This document shows positions 1 through 6,468 of a stretch of 7,474 nt of DNA, in pieces. The DNA is from CANHEE01 sp043777755 (GTDB lineage: Bacteria > Bacteroidota > Bacteroidia > Chitinophagales > Saprospiraceae). The stretch spans positions 1 through 7,474 of the forward strand of contig JAYWHK010000253.1 of the NCBI GenBank assembly GCA_043777755.1, written 5' to 3'. Each line of letters opens with the position of its first letter. Positions within the stretch are counted from its first letter, which is position 1. The translations under genes and the position numbers were made by a program. The notes beneath the pieces were generated by a model. It was not told the origin of the DNA and did no database searches. It saw only the letters and a list, made by a program, of their open reading frames with translations.

Positions 1-3000
1 TCGATTTTGATTGTATGATTTTTGCCGTCGCCAACAATGAAAATACTTTTCATATTTTTTCCATTTGTCATAGAAAGCGGCGTAGGATTTTCTTTTTTAG
101 CATCAATAAAAATATTATAAAATCCTGATTGTGAGCCACTTGCATCAAATTCTACGTTGGCGTGAACTTTGCCATTTTCGCAAAGTACGTGTGCCATGAT
201 TTCGCCCGACATACCTATTCCATTCGGTCCGCCATGTGGTTTGCAATAATATTTTTGCGTACCTTGATTGCTGATAACTAACTGATATTTAGCACCTTGC
301 GACAATAAGCCACTTTCAAAACTTCCTACGCCAGAGATTTTATCGCTCGTAACGGTATGCGGAATTTGCCCAACAAAATCAAACAAAATCGTGTCGCCAA
401 CATGACAAGCCAAGAGTTTTGGCTCGTACTCAAAATCTTTGACCAAAACTGTTTTTTTCTCGTTTTTGCTTGGTGTAACCTTCAAATTTGCAATCGAACA
501 AGGCGCATTGCAGACAGGCGTAGTGATAAATTCGGTGGCTGCACAAAAGCTCGTCACTTGGTCTTGTAACGTGACCGTATGCGCTTGACCATCGCCTTTT
601 ATGTTGATAAGGTTTTGATTTTGTCCTTGTAAATTGTTGTAAATGAACGGATTAGACGAAAGCAATTGCCCATCAATATACATTTTGTAACCTTGTGGCG
701 AGCCTTTTGTAACCGTAAATTTGACCTTAACTTTCACATTTTCAGCGGCATCGCAAAGCGGTAACACATTTATCACGCCTGATTGCCCGATGCCATTCGG
801 TCCGCCATGCGGAATACAATAATAGCCGTTTGCGCCAAGCGTCGTCATCACAATTTTGTAGCTTGCGCCATTGCCCAACAAACCAGAATTCCAGCCTTGC
901 GCCCCATTTGGCGTAAAATTATTGGACGTAGCGGTGTGTTTTACCTGTCCCGTCCAAACAAATTTGACGGTATCGCCTTGCACGACATTGAGCATTTGTG
1001 GAAAATAATCAAAATCTCTGACCTCCACAACGTGCGTTATTGGCGTTGTCGAAAGGCTCAAATTTTCTATCAAACAAGGTAAATTCACAAGCGTACAATT
1101 GGGCAAAATAACGTTTGCTGTATCTTTACAAATCGCCGAAACAACATCACGAATTTCTATAATTGCTTGATTACCATTGCCTTGTGTCGTGAAACTAACA
1201 GTTGTTATACCATTTGCAGCGTAGCCAAAAGGCGTGTTGTTTATTTTTGAATTATTTAAAAAAACCGTAAAACCTTGTGATGTTGCGGTGTTTGAATTTT
1301 TCACTTTCAAAGTAATTTTCACTTGATTTCCAATACAAGTATCGAAACTCACTTGCTGTAAATCCAAGTTGCAAACAGGCGGATTTGCACTACAATTCGG
1401 GGTCGTAATCGTTCCAAAAACGCTGCAAATTGCCGCTGCCATGTCTTCGATTTTGACCGTATGTACTTGTCCATTACCCAAAATATTGACATTTACGGAA
1501 GTGGGATTTTGAGCATTATATAAACTATTTTGACTATATAAAACATTGTCAATGAGTATCTTATAACCATTTTGATTGCCCGAACTTTGATTGAATTTCA
1601 GATTAACAGACACTTGATTATTGTTGCAAGGCTCAACAACCGTAATTTTTCCAGCCATACCAACACCGCCCACTGCGCCATGCGGTTTGCAATAATACGG
1701 CACTGCACCAGCCGCCGTCATCGTGACACTATATGTCGCTGCATTGCCCAACGAACCACTGTCAAAACTGTTTGCGTCCATTGTCGCATCGCTCGTAGCG
1801 GTATGCGCCACTGCGCCCGTCCAAACAAACTTTACAACATCGCCTTTATTGACCGTAATTTCTTTTGGTGCAAATTTAAAATCTTGAACCTCAACGGTAT
1901 GTGTAATAGAATTTGTATTATTGGTTAAAATTAAATTTGAAATCGTACAAGGAACAGTACAATTTGGTGTCGTCACATTTTGCGTTGCTTTGCAGGTCGG
2001 CGTTGCTTTATCTTCTACCAAAATTGTATGCGATTGCCCATCGCCAGGGAGTTCCAACATAATCATCGCCATCGAAGTACCATTGTAAGCAAAGGGGCTT
2101 CCAGTCGCCAAAATGTCATCAATTTTTACATTAAAACCTTGATTACCAGCATTTTCTGGCGTTACCATGATGTGATAAGGCACTTTGTTTTGCGGCGTAC
2201 AATTTCCTGCTTGTGCCATTTGTAATGCCAAGGCACAAGGCGGTGTGAAGCTACAATTTGCCGTCGTAATTTGCGTAGAAGCCAAGCAAGTTGTTTTCGC
2301 CACATCTTGAATTTCAATCGTATGCGATAGTCCATTTCCAATGATATTGATGGTATTTGTCGTTGCGCCCGTTTGTGCATATTGAAACGGCGAACCAGCG
2401 TAAAGCTGCCCATCTACTTTTATATTGTAACCATTCGCACCAGAATTTGTGACATTGAAATTGAGATTAACCGCCACATTTCCATTGTTACAATTCGGTG
2501 CTACGGTAATCGCACCAGCCATACCAACGCCTCCTGCCGCACCATGCGGAGCGCAATAATAAGGATAAACGCCATTCGCCGTAAGGGTCACATTGTAGGT
2601 TGCGCCCGTGTTGAGCAGCCCCGAATTCCAAGTGTTTGCGCCCGTTGCGGCATCAGATTGAGAAGTGTGCGCCACTGCGCCCGTCCATTGAAACTTGACA
2701 ATATCGCCCAACGTAATTGTCTTAAACTTTGGTACAAATTCAAAATCCTTGACCTCAATCGTATGCGTCGTCGAGCTGCCACTTGTCGCTGTAAGATTAG
2801 AAATCGAACATGGAAGAGTACAATTTGGCGTAGTAATCGAAACGGTAGTGTTGCAATTTGTATTTATAACATCTTGAATAACAATGCTTTGTGCTTGTCC
2901 GTTACCCGTCAGAAGTACATTATTGACTGTCGTTGCGCCACTTGCATTGTACGGAAAAGGGCTACCTACGATTGCTGTATTATTGACCAAAACATTGAAA

Positions 3001-4265
3001 CCACTTGCACCACTATTGATGGCATTGACCGTCAAATTCACGCTCACTTGGTTTTGAGCATTACAAGCCGAAGGCGTGGAAGCCATTGCCGAAAGTTGGC
3101 ATTGCGGCGCAGCACCGCAATTTGGCGTTTGATAAGTCTTTGATGCAGAACAAGTTGGCGTAGCAACATCTTGTATTTTTATGGTATGAATTTGCCCATC
3201 GCCAGCCAAATTGAAGGTCGTAGAATTTGCGCCAATGCCCGAATATTGCTTCGCTGCACCTTGCTGCACATTATCCACAAACAACAAATAACCTGCGGGA
3301 TTAATTTGGGTCGCATTGAAGGCAATCGTGACAGGAATAGTATTGTTAGGCGGACAATTTGCTACAATCGAACCAGCCATTCCTGCGCCATTTGGTCCGC
3401 CATGTGGCTGACAATAATAACGATGTAACCCAGGGTTTTTCAAATTGACATTGTAAATAAAACCTGCATTTTGGTCGCCAGAGTTCCAACTATCAACGCC
3501 CGTTGTGGCATCAGAAGTCGAAGTATGACCGCCTTGCACCCATTGAAAACGGACGACATCGCCCAACACAATCGTGGTCTGAATAGGCGAAAAAAAGTTG
3601 TCATTGACCGTTACTGTTTTGATAGTTCCGCCCGTAGGCGTAATGTTGAGCGAACCTAAAAAACAGTTAGAACTACAATCAGGAACAGTAAAATTCTTGG
3701 TCGTAGCACAACCAACAATCGGATTTGAACTCGCTATCAAAGTATGAGAAAGCCCATCTCCAACGATGTTAATTGTCTGATTTACAGGTGTTTGTAAATT
3801 TATTGGATAACTACCCGTCAAGGCAGTGCCATCAAGATTAAAGGAAATGTTACCAGCACTCACGAGTTGATTAGTGACATTGACAGCAACAGGAACTTGC
3901 CCTGCGGCATTGCAAACACCATTCGTTGTGAGCATCGTAAGTTGGCAAGTGGTAACGCTGTAACTCTCGCTATCGTCGCAACCGCCAACTGTTTCTATCG
4001 TAAGCTGAACATTGCGAGTGCCTGGCGTTGCGTAGGTTTTCGTCGGGTGTTGTAGCGTAGAAGTCGTACCATCGCCAAACTCCCAAAACCACGAATTAAT
4101 CGGTCCGCCCTGTGTCACGCTCGACGCATCGTGAAACATAATCGTCAAGCCATTCGCCATCCAACTAAAACCAGCTTTACAGTCTTTGAGTGGCGGATTA
4201 TTTTGAGCGTAAATATCTGAAAATGAAGTAATTATAAGTAATAAAAAAAGATAAATATATTTCAT
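1..4265 (-). CDS. Giant secreted PKD and tandem plastocyanin-like (cupredoxin) protein, C-terminus missing
   Basis: An open frame of 1421 codons runs from ATG at 4263-4265 to the left edge with no stop. I translated it throughout and the frame is continuous. Residues 1-20 form a signal peptide (Lys2, hydrophobic core, cleavage probably after IYA). Residues 29-92 form a PKD domain with the WEFGDG and YATPGTRNV motifs. Then follow five cupredoxin domains (about residues 214-302, 500-588, 788-876, 1077-1167, 1270-1358). The ligand sets are H247/C285/H288/M296, H533/C571/H574/M582, H821/C859/H862/M870, H1110/C1150/H1153/Q1161 and H1303/C1341/H1344/M1352. Between them are roughly 90-residue beta-rich modules with paired Cys and a G[DN]G-x2-HT[IV] signature; I do not recognise their family. 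By family knowledge, such domains bind type 1 copper and transfer electrons. Secretion follows from the signal peptide. A T9SS sorting domain beyond the edge is likely but unseen. The physiological role is unknown. Confidence 0.9.
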   Translation of the reverse strand, partial: MKYIYLFLLLIITSFSDIYAQNNPPLKDCKAGFSWMANGLTIMFHDASSVTQGGPINSWFWEFGDGTTSTLQHPTKTYATPGTRNVQLTIETVGGCDDSESYSVTTCQLTMLTTNGVCNAAGQVPVAVNVTNQLVSAGNISFNLDGTALTGSYPINLQTPVNQTINIVGDGLSHTLIASSNPIVGCATTKNFTVPDCSSNCFLGSLNITPTGGTIKTVTVNDNFFSPIQTTIVLGDVVRFQWVQGGHTSTSDATTGVDSWNSGDQNAGFIYNVNLKNPGLHRYYCQPHGGPNGAGMAGSIVANCPPNNTIPVTIAFNATQINPAGYLLFVDNVQQGAAKQYSGIGANSTTFNLAGDGQIHTIKIQDVATPTCSASKTYQTPNCGAAPQCQLSAMASTPSACNAQNQVSVNLTVNAINSGASGFNVLVNNTAIVGSPFPYNASGATTVNNVLLTGNGQAQSIVIQDVINTNCNTTVSITTPNCTLPCSISNLTATSGSSTTHTIEVKDFEFVPKFKTITLGDIVKFQWTGAVAHTSQSDAATGANTWNSGLLNTGATYNVTLTANGVYPYYCAPHGAAGGVGMAGAITVAPNCNNGNVAVNLNFNVTNSGANGYNIKVDGQLYAGSPFQYAQTGATTNTINIIGNGLSHTIEIQDVAKTTCLASTQITTANCSFTPPCALALQMAQAGNCTPQNKVPYHIMVTPENAGNQGFNVKIDDILATGSPFAYNGTSMAMIMLELPGDGQSHTILVEDKATPTCKATQNVTTPNCTVPCTISNLILTNNTNSITHTVEVQDFKFAPKEITVNKGDVVKFVWTGAVAHTATSDATMDANSFDSGSLGNAATYSVTMTAAGAVPYYCKPHGAVGGVGMAGKITVVEPCNNNQVSVNLKFNQSSGNQNGYKILIDNVLYSQNSLYNAQNPTSVNVNILGNGQVHTVKIEDMAAAICSVFGTITTPNCSANPPVCNLDLQQVSFDTCIGNQVKITLKVKNSNTATSQGFTVFLNNSKINNTPFGYAANGITTVSFTTQGNGNQAIIEIRDVVSAICKDTANVILPNCTLVNLPCLIENLSLSTTPITHVVEVRDFDYFPQMLNVVQGDTVKFVWTGQVKHTATSNNFTPNGAQGWNSGLLGNGASYKIVMTTLGANGYYCIPHGGPNGIGQSGVINVLPLCDAAENVKVKVKFTVTKGSPQGYKMYIDGQLLSSNPFIYNNLQGQNQNLINIKGDGQAHTVTLQDQVTSFCAATEFITTPVCNAPCSIANLKVTPSKNEKKTVLVKDFEYEPKLLACHVGDTILFDFVGQIPHTVTSDKISGVGSFESGLLSQGAKYQLVISNQGTQKYYCKPHGGPNGIGMSGEIMAHVLCENGKVHANVEFDASGSQSGFYNIFIDAKKENPTPLSMTNGKNMKSIFIVGDGKNHTIKI
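192..458 (-). other. Cupredoxin domain 5 of the giant protein
   Basis: About residues 1270-1358, with ligands His1303 (IPHTVTSDK), Cys1341 and His1344 (YYCKPHGG) and Met1352 (GIGMSG). It also has an extra Cys-His pair (C1287, H1288, in LLACHVGD) at positions that are aliphatic in the other copies. Only one spacer module separates it from domain 4, against two elsewhere. Confidence 0.85.
765..1037 (-). other. Cupredoxin domain 4 of the giant protein, axial Gln
   Basis: About residues 1077-1167, with ligands His1110 (VKHTATSNN), Cys1150 and His1153 (YYCIPHGG). The axial position, Met in the other four domains, is Gln1161 here (GIGQSG, codon CAA on the minus strand, plus positions 783-785). Gln is the natural axial ligand of stellacyanins. 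The first-His to Cys distance is 40 residues, two more than in the others. Confidence 0.85.
1638..1904 (-). other. Cupredoxin domain 3 of the giant protein
   Basis: About residues 788-876, with ligands His821 (VAHTATSDA), Cys859 and His862 (YYCKPHGA) and Met870 (GVGMAG). The first-His to Cys distance is 38 residues, as in domains 1, 2 and 5. It is the closest relative of domain 2. Confidence 0.85.
2502..2768 (-). other. Cupredoxin domain 2 of the giant protein
   Basis: About residues 500-588, with ligands His533 (VAHTSQSDA), Cys571 and His574 (YYCAPHGA) and Met582 (GVGMAG). It is closely similar to domain 3 at both protein and DNA level: the DNA around the first His ligand shares a stretch of about 20 identical bases with domain 3. 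That suggests a recent duplication of this unit. Confidence 0.85.
3360..3626 (-). other. Cupredoxin domain 1 of the giant protein
   Basis: About residues 214-302. The copper ligands by alignment to plastocyanin are His247 (GGHTSTSDA), Cys285 and His288 (YYCQPHGG) and Met296 (GAGMAG). The Cys-x2-His-x7-Met loop is three residues longer than in classical plastocyanin (Cys-x2-His-x4-Met). The strand before His247 (GDVVRFQW) matches the usual GDxVxFxW pattern of bacterial plastocyanin-like domains. Confidence 0.85.
4076..4179 (-). other. PKD domain (core region) of the giant protein
   Basis: Starting near residue 30, this part of the giant protein reads as a PKD beta-sandwich, with the core WEFGDG at residues 61-66 and the following YATPGTRNVQLTI strand at 79-91. 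PKD domains are common spacers and adhesion modules in secreted Bacteroidota proteins. It sits directly after the signal peptide and before the first repeat module. The domain extends a little past the interval given, to about residue 92. Confidence 0.85.
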
Positions 4266-4291
4266 TTTTGTTTTTTTTATAATTTAAAAAT

Positions 4292-4299
4292 CAAAGATA
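4292..4299 (-). promoter_or_regulatory. Bacteroidota -7 element for the giant protein gene
   Basis: On the minus strand this reads TATCTTTG, a perfect TAnnTTTG. It lies 26 bases upstream of the ATG. No convincing TTTG -33 element is visible at the expected distance, so this is only half of a promoter. Confidence 0.5.
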
Positions 4300-4380
4300 A
4301 AACGAGATATTTATAATGTGTTTTTTTTATTGCTGAAATGGGAAAAATGGGGCGTGAAGTGGAACTAATGTTCTGTTTTT

Positions 4381-4411
4381 TTTGTAAAACAAACAAAAAT
4401 ATGTATCTTTG
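4381..4411 (+). promoter_or_regulatory. Promoter of the antitoxin-PIN toxin pair
   Basis: TTTG at 4381-4384 and TATCTTTG at 4404-4411 are separated by 19 bases, matching the Bacteroidota -33/-7 consensus (TTTG, 17-23 bases, TAnnTTTG). Transcription would begin about 5-8 bases downstream. The 5' leader before the ATG at 4430 would then be only about a dozen bases. Confidence 0.75.
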
Positions 4412-4429
4412 TCTTTAAAATTACAAAAA

Positions 4430-4633
4430 ATGATAGCAACACAAAATATTTCTCCTTTACAATTACTGGTTGATAATCAATACTTTATGATTAACTCAAT
4501 AAAAGAAGACATTGATATTGAGGTGCTAAAATTAAAACAAAACTATCATCCAGAAAAAGCAAAAGCAATTTTTGGTCAATTCCAAATGACAAACGAAGAA
4601 CATCAATCTATCTTAGCAGCAAGTAAGGCATAA
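4430..4633 (+). CDS. Small antitoxin-like protein upstream of PIN toxin
   Basis: A 67-residue protein beginning MIATQNISP. I chose ATG 4430; the frame is open back to a TTG at 4409, but that lies inside the -7 promoter element, so it cannot be the start. The stop TAA overlaps the next gene's ATG by one base (TAATG, 4631-4635), the tight coupling typical of toxin-antitoxin operons. The sequence is short and charged, and looks helical in the middle (IKEDIDIEVLKLKQ). I do not recognise a named DNA-binding family. The antitoxin role is inferred from size, order and overlap with the PIN gene. The reading frame is intact although the partner toxin is broken. Confidence 0.75.
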   Translation: MIATQNISPLQLLVDNQYFMINSIKEDIDIEVLKLKQNYHPEKAKAIFGQFQMTNEEHQSILAASKA

Positions 4634-5070
4634 TGAATTATATTTTAGACACAAATATCTTGATTGAATACCTAAGAGGCTATCAAGAAACGGCAGACTT
4701 TCTTAGTCTAAACAGTTGCTTTGAACCCCCAAATACTGCAATAATCTCTATTGTAACCCAAGCAGAATTATATGCTTTTGCAATAAAGAATAATTGGGGT
4801 GAAAAACGCATTAATGCCTTAGAAACTATTCTAAATCAATTGGTTATCGTTCCTATTGACACTAAATCCTTGGTCAAAAAATACGCCGAAATAGATGCGT
4901 TTAGCCAAGGTTCGCTACCCAAAATACCGTTGGGACGCTCCGCAGTGAATATGGGAAAAAATGATTTATAGATAGCCGCAACTAGCTCCGTTTTGAACGG
5001 AACGCTGATTACAACCGATAATGACTTCAAGCATCTAAATGAAGTTTATCTTATACTTTTGAAAAAATAA
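4633..5070 (+). pseudogene. vapC: PIN-domain (VapC-type) toxin with in-frame TAG stop
   Basis: The frame reads MNYILDTNILIEYLRG, the classical PIN start with Asp6 and Asn8, then Glu45 (QAELYAF) and Asp111 (MGKNDL). It hits TAG at 4969-4971. The same frame continues after that codon with IAATSSVLNGTLITTDNDF and ends at TAA 5068-5070, giving 145 codons, the normal length for the family. Family members usually read KNDLWIAA here, so one TGG-to-TAG change explains the stop. The 112-residue product lacks the last acidic motif (TTDNDF) and the C-terminal strands, so PIN RNase activity is probably lost. Alternatives are a sequencing error or read-through of the amber codon. Confidence 0.85.
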
Positions 5071-5109
5071 GAAAATCAACTTTCACGCCACCAACCACTT
5101 ATAAAAAGC

Positions 5110-6081
5110 TTATTCCTTATTCAGCGTCCGTTTGCGTTCTCTTTTTGAAATATAATCAGTGACTGCTTCTCGGCTTGTGTGCCAATTTCGCCCTTCTTTG
5201 AAAGCGTCAATTTTGCCTTGTCGTGCCAAAAGACTGATATATTCTTGACCATAAGGCATCGTAGATTCTGTTACTAACTCACTGATAGGCAGATAGTTAT
5301 CATAAGTATTCGTCAAACTTCCTACGTAAATATCCAAAGAACGCTCCACGGCTTGTAGTACCAAAAGCAATAATTTTGAGTAGTCGCCATTGTTTGCCCG
5401 ATTGAGCGCATCGTAGTATTTTTTACGGTCATTTTTCAAAATAATCGCAGGAGGAAATCCTTCTTTCATCAACAAAAGATTGAATGACAAACGGACTGTT
5501 CGCCCATTCCCATCAAAAAATGGGTGTATCCAAACAAAGCGATGATGGAAAATTGCAGCCTTGATAATAACATTCAAATCTACGTTTTCTTCATTTGTCC
5601 AACGCACTAAATCACTCATTAAATCATTGACTTTCAGCGCATTAGGCAGGACGAAATTTACGCATGAAATACGAACACCTGCATTGCGATAGCGACCTGC
5701 AAAATCTTTTTCGATTTTTTGTAGCACCAAATTATGCAATTCCATAATATCGTTCTCTTTTAAAATATATTTATCCGATATTAAAGTTTCCAAATATTCA
5801 ATCGCATCGTTATGATTTACAACTTCAAAATGCTCGCGCAAAGACTTTCCTTTGACGGTCATGCCTTCTTCGATGACCATTTTTGTTTCTTGCAAAGTCA
5901 TCGTGTTGCCTTCGATACCATTAGAATTGTACGTCCATTCTAAGGTTAGGCTTTCCTTGATTTTTCGCACTGCAATGCTCGGCAAGGGACGCAAAGCGTC
6001 TAATTTTGCCTTTTTTTCTTCAATTCTTACAAGATATTTTTCTAATCCTTCAAAATGATAGTTGTATTTTTTCCATTCCAT
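5110..6081 (-). CDS. fic: Fic family protein (AMP transferase) with N-terminal inhibitory motif and C-terminal DNA-binding domain
   Basis: 323 residues. The Fic core motif is complete: HPFFDGNGR at 186-194, with the catalytic His186 and the phosphate-binding loop. By family knowledge such proteins transfer AMP from ATP to a Ser, Thr or Tyr hydroxyl of a target protein. Residues 53-58 (SNGIEG) match the (S/T)xxxE(G/N) inhibitory motif; its position before the Fic core makes this a class II, self-inhibited Fic. The C-terminus (about 263-315; YLPISELVTES, YISLLARQGKIDAFKEGRNW, TSREAVTDYI) resembles an excisionase-type winged helix. The same chain could therefore bind DNA and regulate its own promoter (inference). 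The start is ATG 6081, five bases after a -7 element. It converges on the PIN gene with 39 bases between them. No damage is seen. The target is unknown. Confidence 0.9.
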   Translation of the reverse strand: MEWKKYNYHFEGLEKYLVRIEEKKAKLDALRPLPSIAVRKIKESLTLEWTYNSNGIEGNTMTLQETKMVIEEGMTVKGKSLREHFEVVNHNDAIEYLETLISDKYILKENDIMELHNLVLQKIEKDFAGRYRNAGVRISCVNFVLPNALKVNDLMSDLVRWTNEENVDLNVIIKAAIFHHRFVWIHPFFDGNGRTVRLSFNLLLMKEGFPPAIILKNDRKKYYDALNRANNGDYSKLLLLVLQAVERSLDIYVGSLTNTYDNYLPISELVTESTMPYGQEYISLLARQGKIDAFKEGRNWHTSREAVTDYISKRERKRTLNKE

Positions 6082-6085
6082 ACCA

Positions 6086-6093
6086 CAAAGGTA
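6086..6093 (-). promoter_or_regulatory. -7 element of fic, near-leaderless
   Basis: On the minus strand this reads TACCTTTG, a perfect TAnnTTTG. It ends only five bases before the fic ATG at 6081, so the transcript would begin at or very near the start codon. No TTTG is seen at the -33 distance; that place is taken by an inverted repeat, which may indicate an activated or repressed promoter. Confidence 0.5.
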
Positions 6094-6101
6094 CGTTTTT
6101 T

Positions 6102-6142
6102 TTAATATCGGATAATTTAATTTTTAATATATCCGATGTTAA
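6102..6142. promoter_or_regulatory. Inverted repeat upstream of fic, candidate operator
   Basis: The arms TTAATATCGGATA (6102-6114) and TATCCGATGTTAA (6130-6142) pair at 12 of 13 positions around a 15-base AT-rich spacer. The core of the left arm, TATCGGATA, is itself a 9-base palindrome around its central base; the right core is TATCCGATG. The repeat lies just upstream of the fic -7 element. It is a plausible site for a dimeric regulator, perhaps the Fic C-terminal domain itself (inference). Confidence 0.5.
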
Positions 6143-6163
6143 ATATTGCAAAAAATCAATAAA

Positions 6164-6202
6164 AAAAACGAACTTCCTCATACCGCAAGAAAATTCGTTT
6201 TT
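6164..6202 (-). terminator. Intrinsic terminator after the yoeB remnant
   Basis: On the minus strand, AAAAACGAA pairs with TTCGTTTTT (plus positions 6194-6202 and 6164-6172) around a 21-base loop. The descending arm runs into a tract of eight T (plus 6161-6168). The yoeB stop codon (6201-6203) lies at the foot of the ascending arm. The stem is AT-rich, so strength is uncertain. Confidence 0.6.
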
Positions 6203-6468
6203 ATTTATCATCATAATGACCTTTAAGCGAGAAAACTGTCAATTCATCATCACTGAATTGATAAATCAGTCTATTTTTTTCATCTATCCTGCGTGACCAA
6301 TAGCCACTTAAATTACCACGTAATGCTTCGGGCTTACCAATACCTTCTTTTGGAGTCCGCCGACATTCCTCTACCATACGGGCAATACGCTGCAATGTTT
6401 TTTTATCAACTTTTTGCCCATTCCATTAGTTCTTCAAAAGCATCATTGGCAAAATGAACATTCTTCAT
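6201..6468 (-). pseudogene. yoeB: YoeB-type toxin split by a +1 frameshift
   Basis: From ATG 6468 the frame reads MKNVHFANDAFEELMEWAKS, the normal YoeB N-terminus, then meets TGA and TAA (plus 6403-6408). One base over, the frame continues with VDKKTLQRIARMVEECRRTP and on to the C-terminus ...LKGHYDDK, ending at TAA 6201-6203. Removing one A from the run of five (T run at plus 6411-6415) restores an 88-residue protein. Conserved YoeB residues are present: the Glu of KPEALRG, the Arg of NRLIYQF and the C-terminal His-Tyr. YoeB is a ribosome-dependent mRNA endonuclease. As written no full product is made; the 64-residue downstream frame lacks the N-terminus. Alternatives are a homopolymer sequencing error or programmed slippage. 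Confidence 0.88.

Larger units (their letters stand above)
1..3960 (-). repeat. Coding repeat array: cupredoxin plus spacer modules
   Basis: The ligand-Cys codons of the five cupredoxins lie at plus positions 3411, 2553, 1689, 816 and 243. Their spacings are 858, 864, 873 and 573 bases. The long unit is one cupredoxin (about 90 residues) plus two spacer modules (about 90-100 residues each); the last unit has a single spacer. One further spacer precedes domain 1, and another begins after domain 5 and runs off the edge. Each cupredoxin is usually introduced by a conserved linker of the form TTPNC...PC-x-I-x-NL. Confidence 0.85.

Noticed and set aside
1572..1928. Plus-strand open frame of 118 codons
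   Set aside because: Antisense shadow of the same repeat. It has the same Cys/Arg/His-rich look as the other plus-strand frames, and no promoter or start context was seen.
2373..3143. Plus-strand open frame of 256 codons inside the giant gene
   Set aside because: It is antisense to the well-supported minus-strand repeat protein. Its translation is rich in Cys, Arg, His and Ile without any domain, and similar plus-strand frames recur at each repeat, as expected for a shadow.
1..3960. Regular repeats as a possible CRISPR or satellite array
   Set aside because: The period of about 860 bases is fully explained by in-frame protein modules with conserved copper ligands; no short direct repeats with spacers are seen.
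4409..4429. Upstream TTG start for the small antitoxin
   Set aside because: The TTG is part of the -7 promoter element TATCTTTG, so it would not be inside the transcript. ATG 4430 is preferred.
4836..5030. Minus-strand open frame opposite the vapC remnant
   Set aside because: It is complementary to a clear PIN domain frame and has no recognisable motif.
5852..6296. Plus-strand open frames of 68 and 96 codons across fic, its promoter and the yoeB end
   Set aside because: They are antisense to fic and cross an operator and a terminator; no family features are present.
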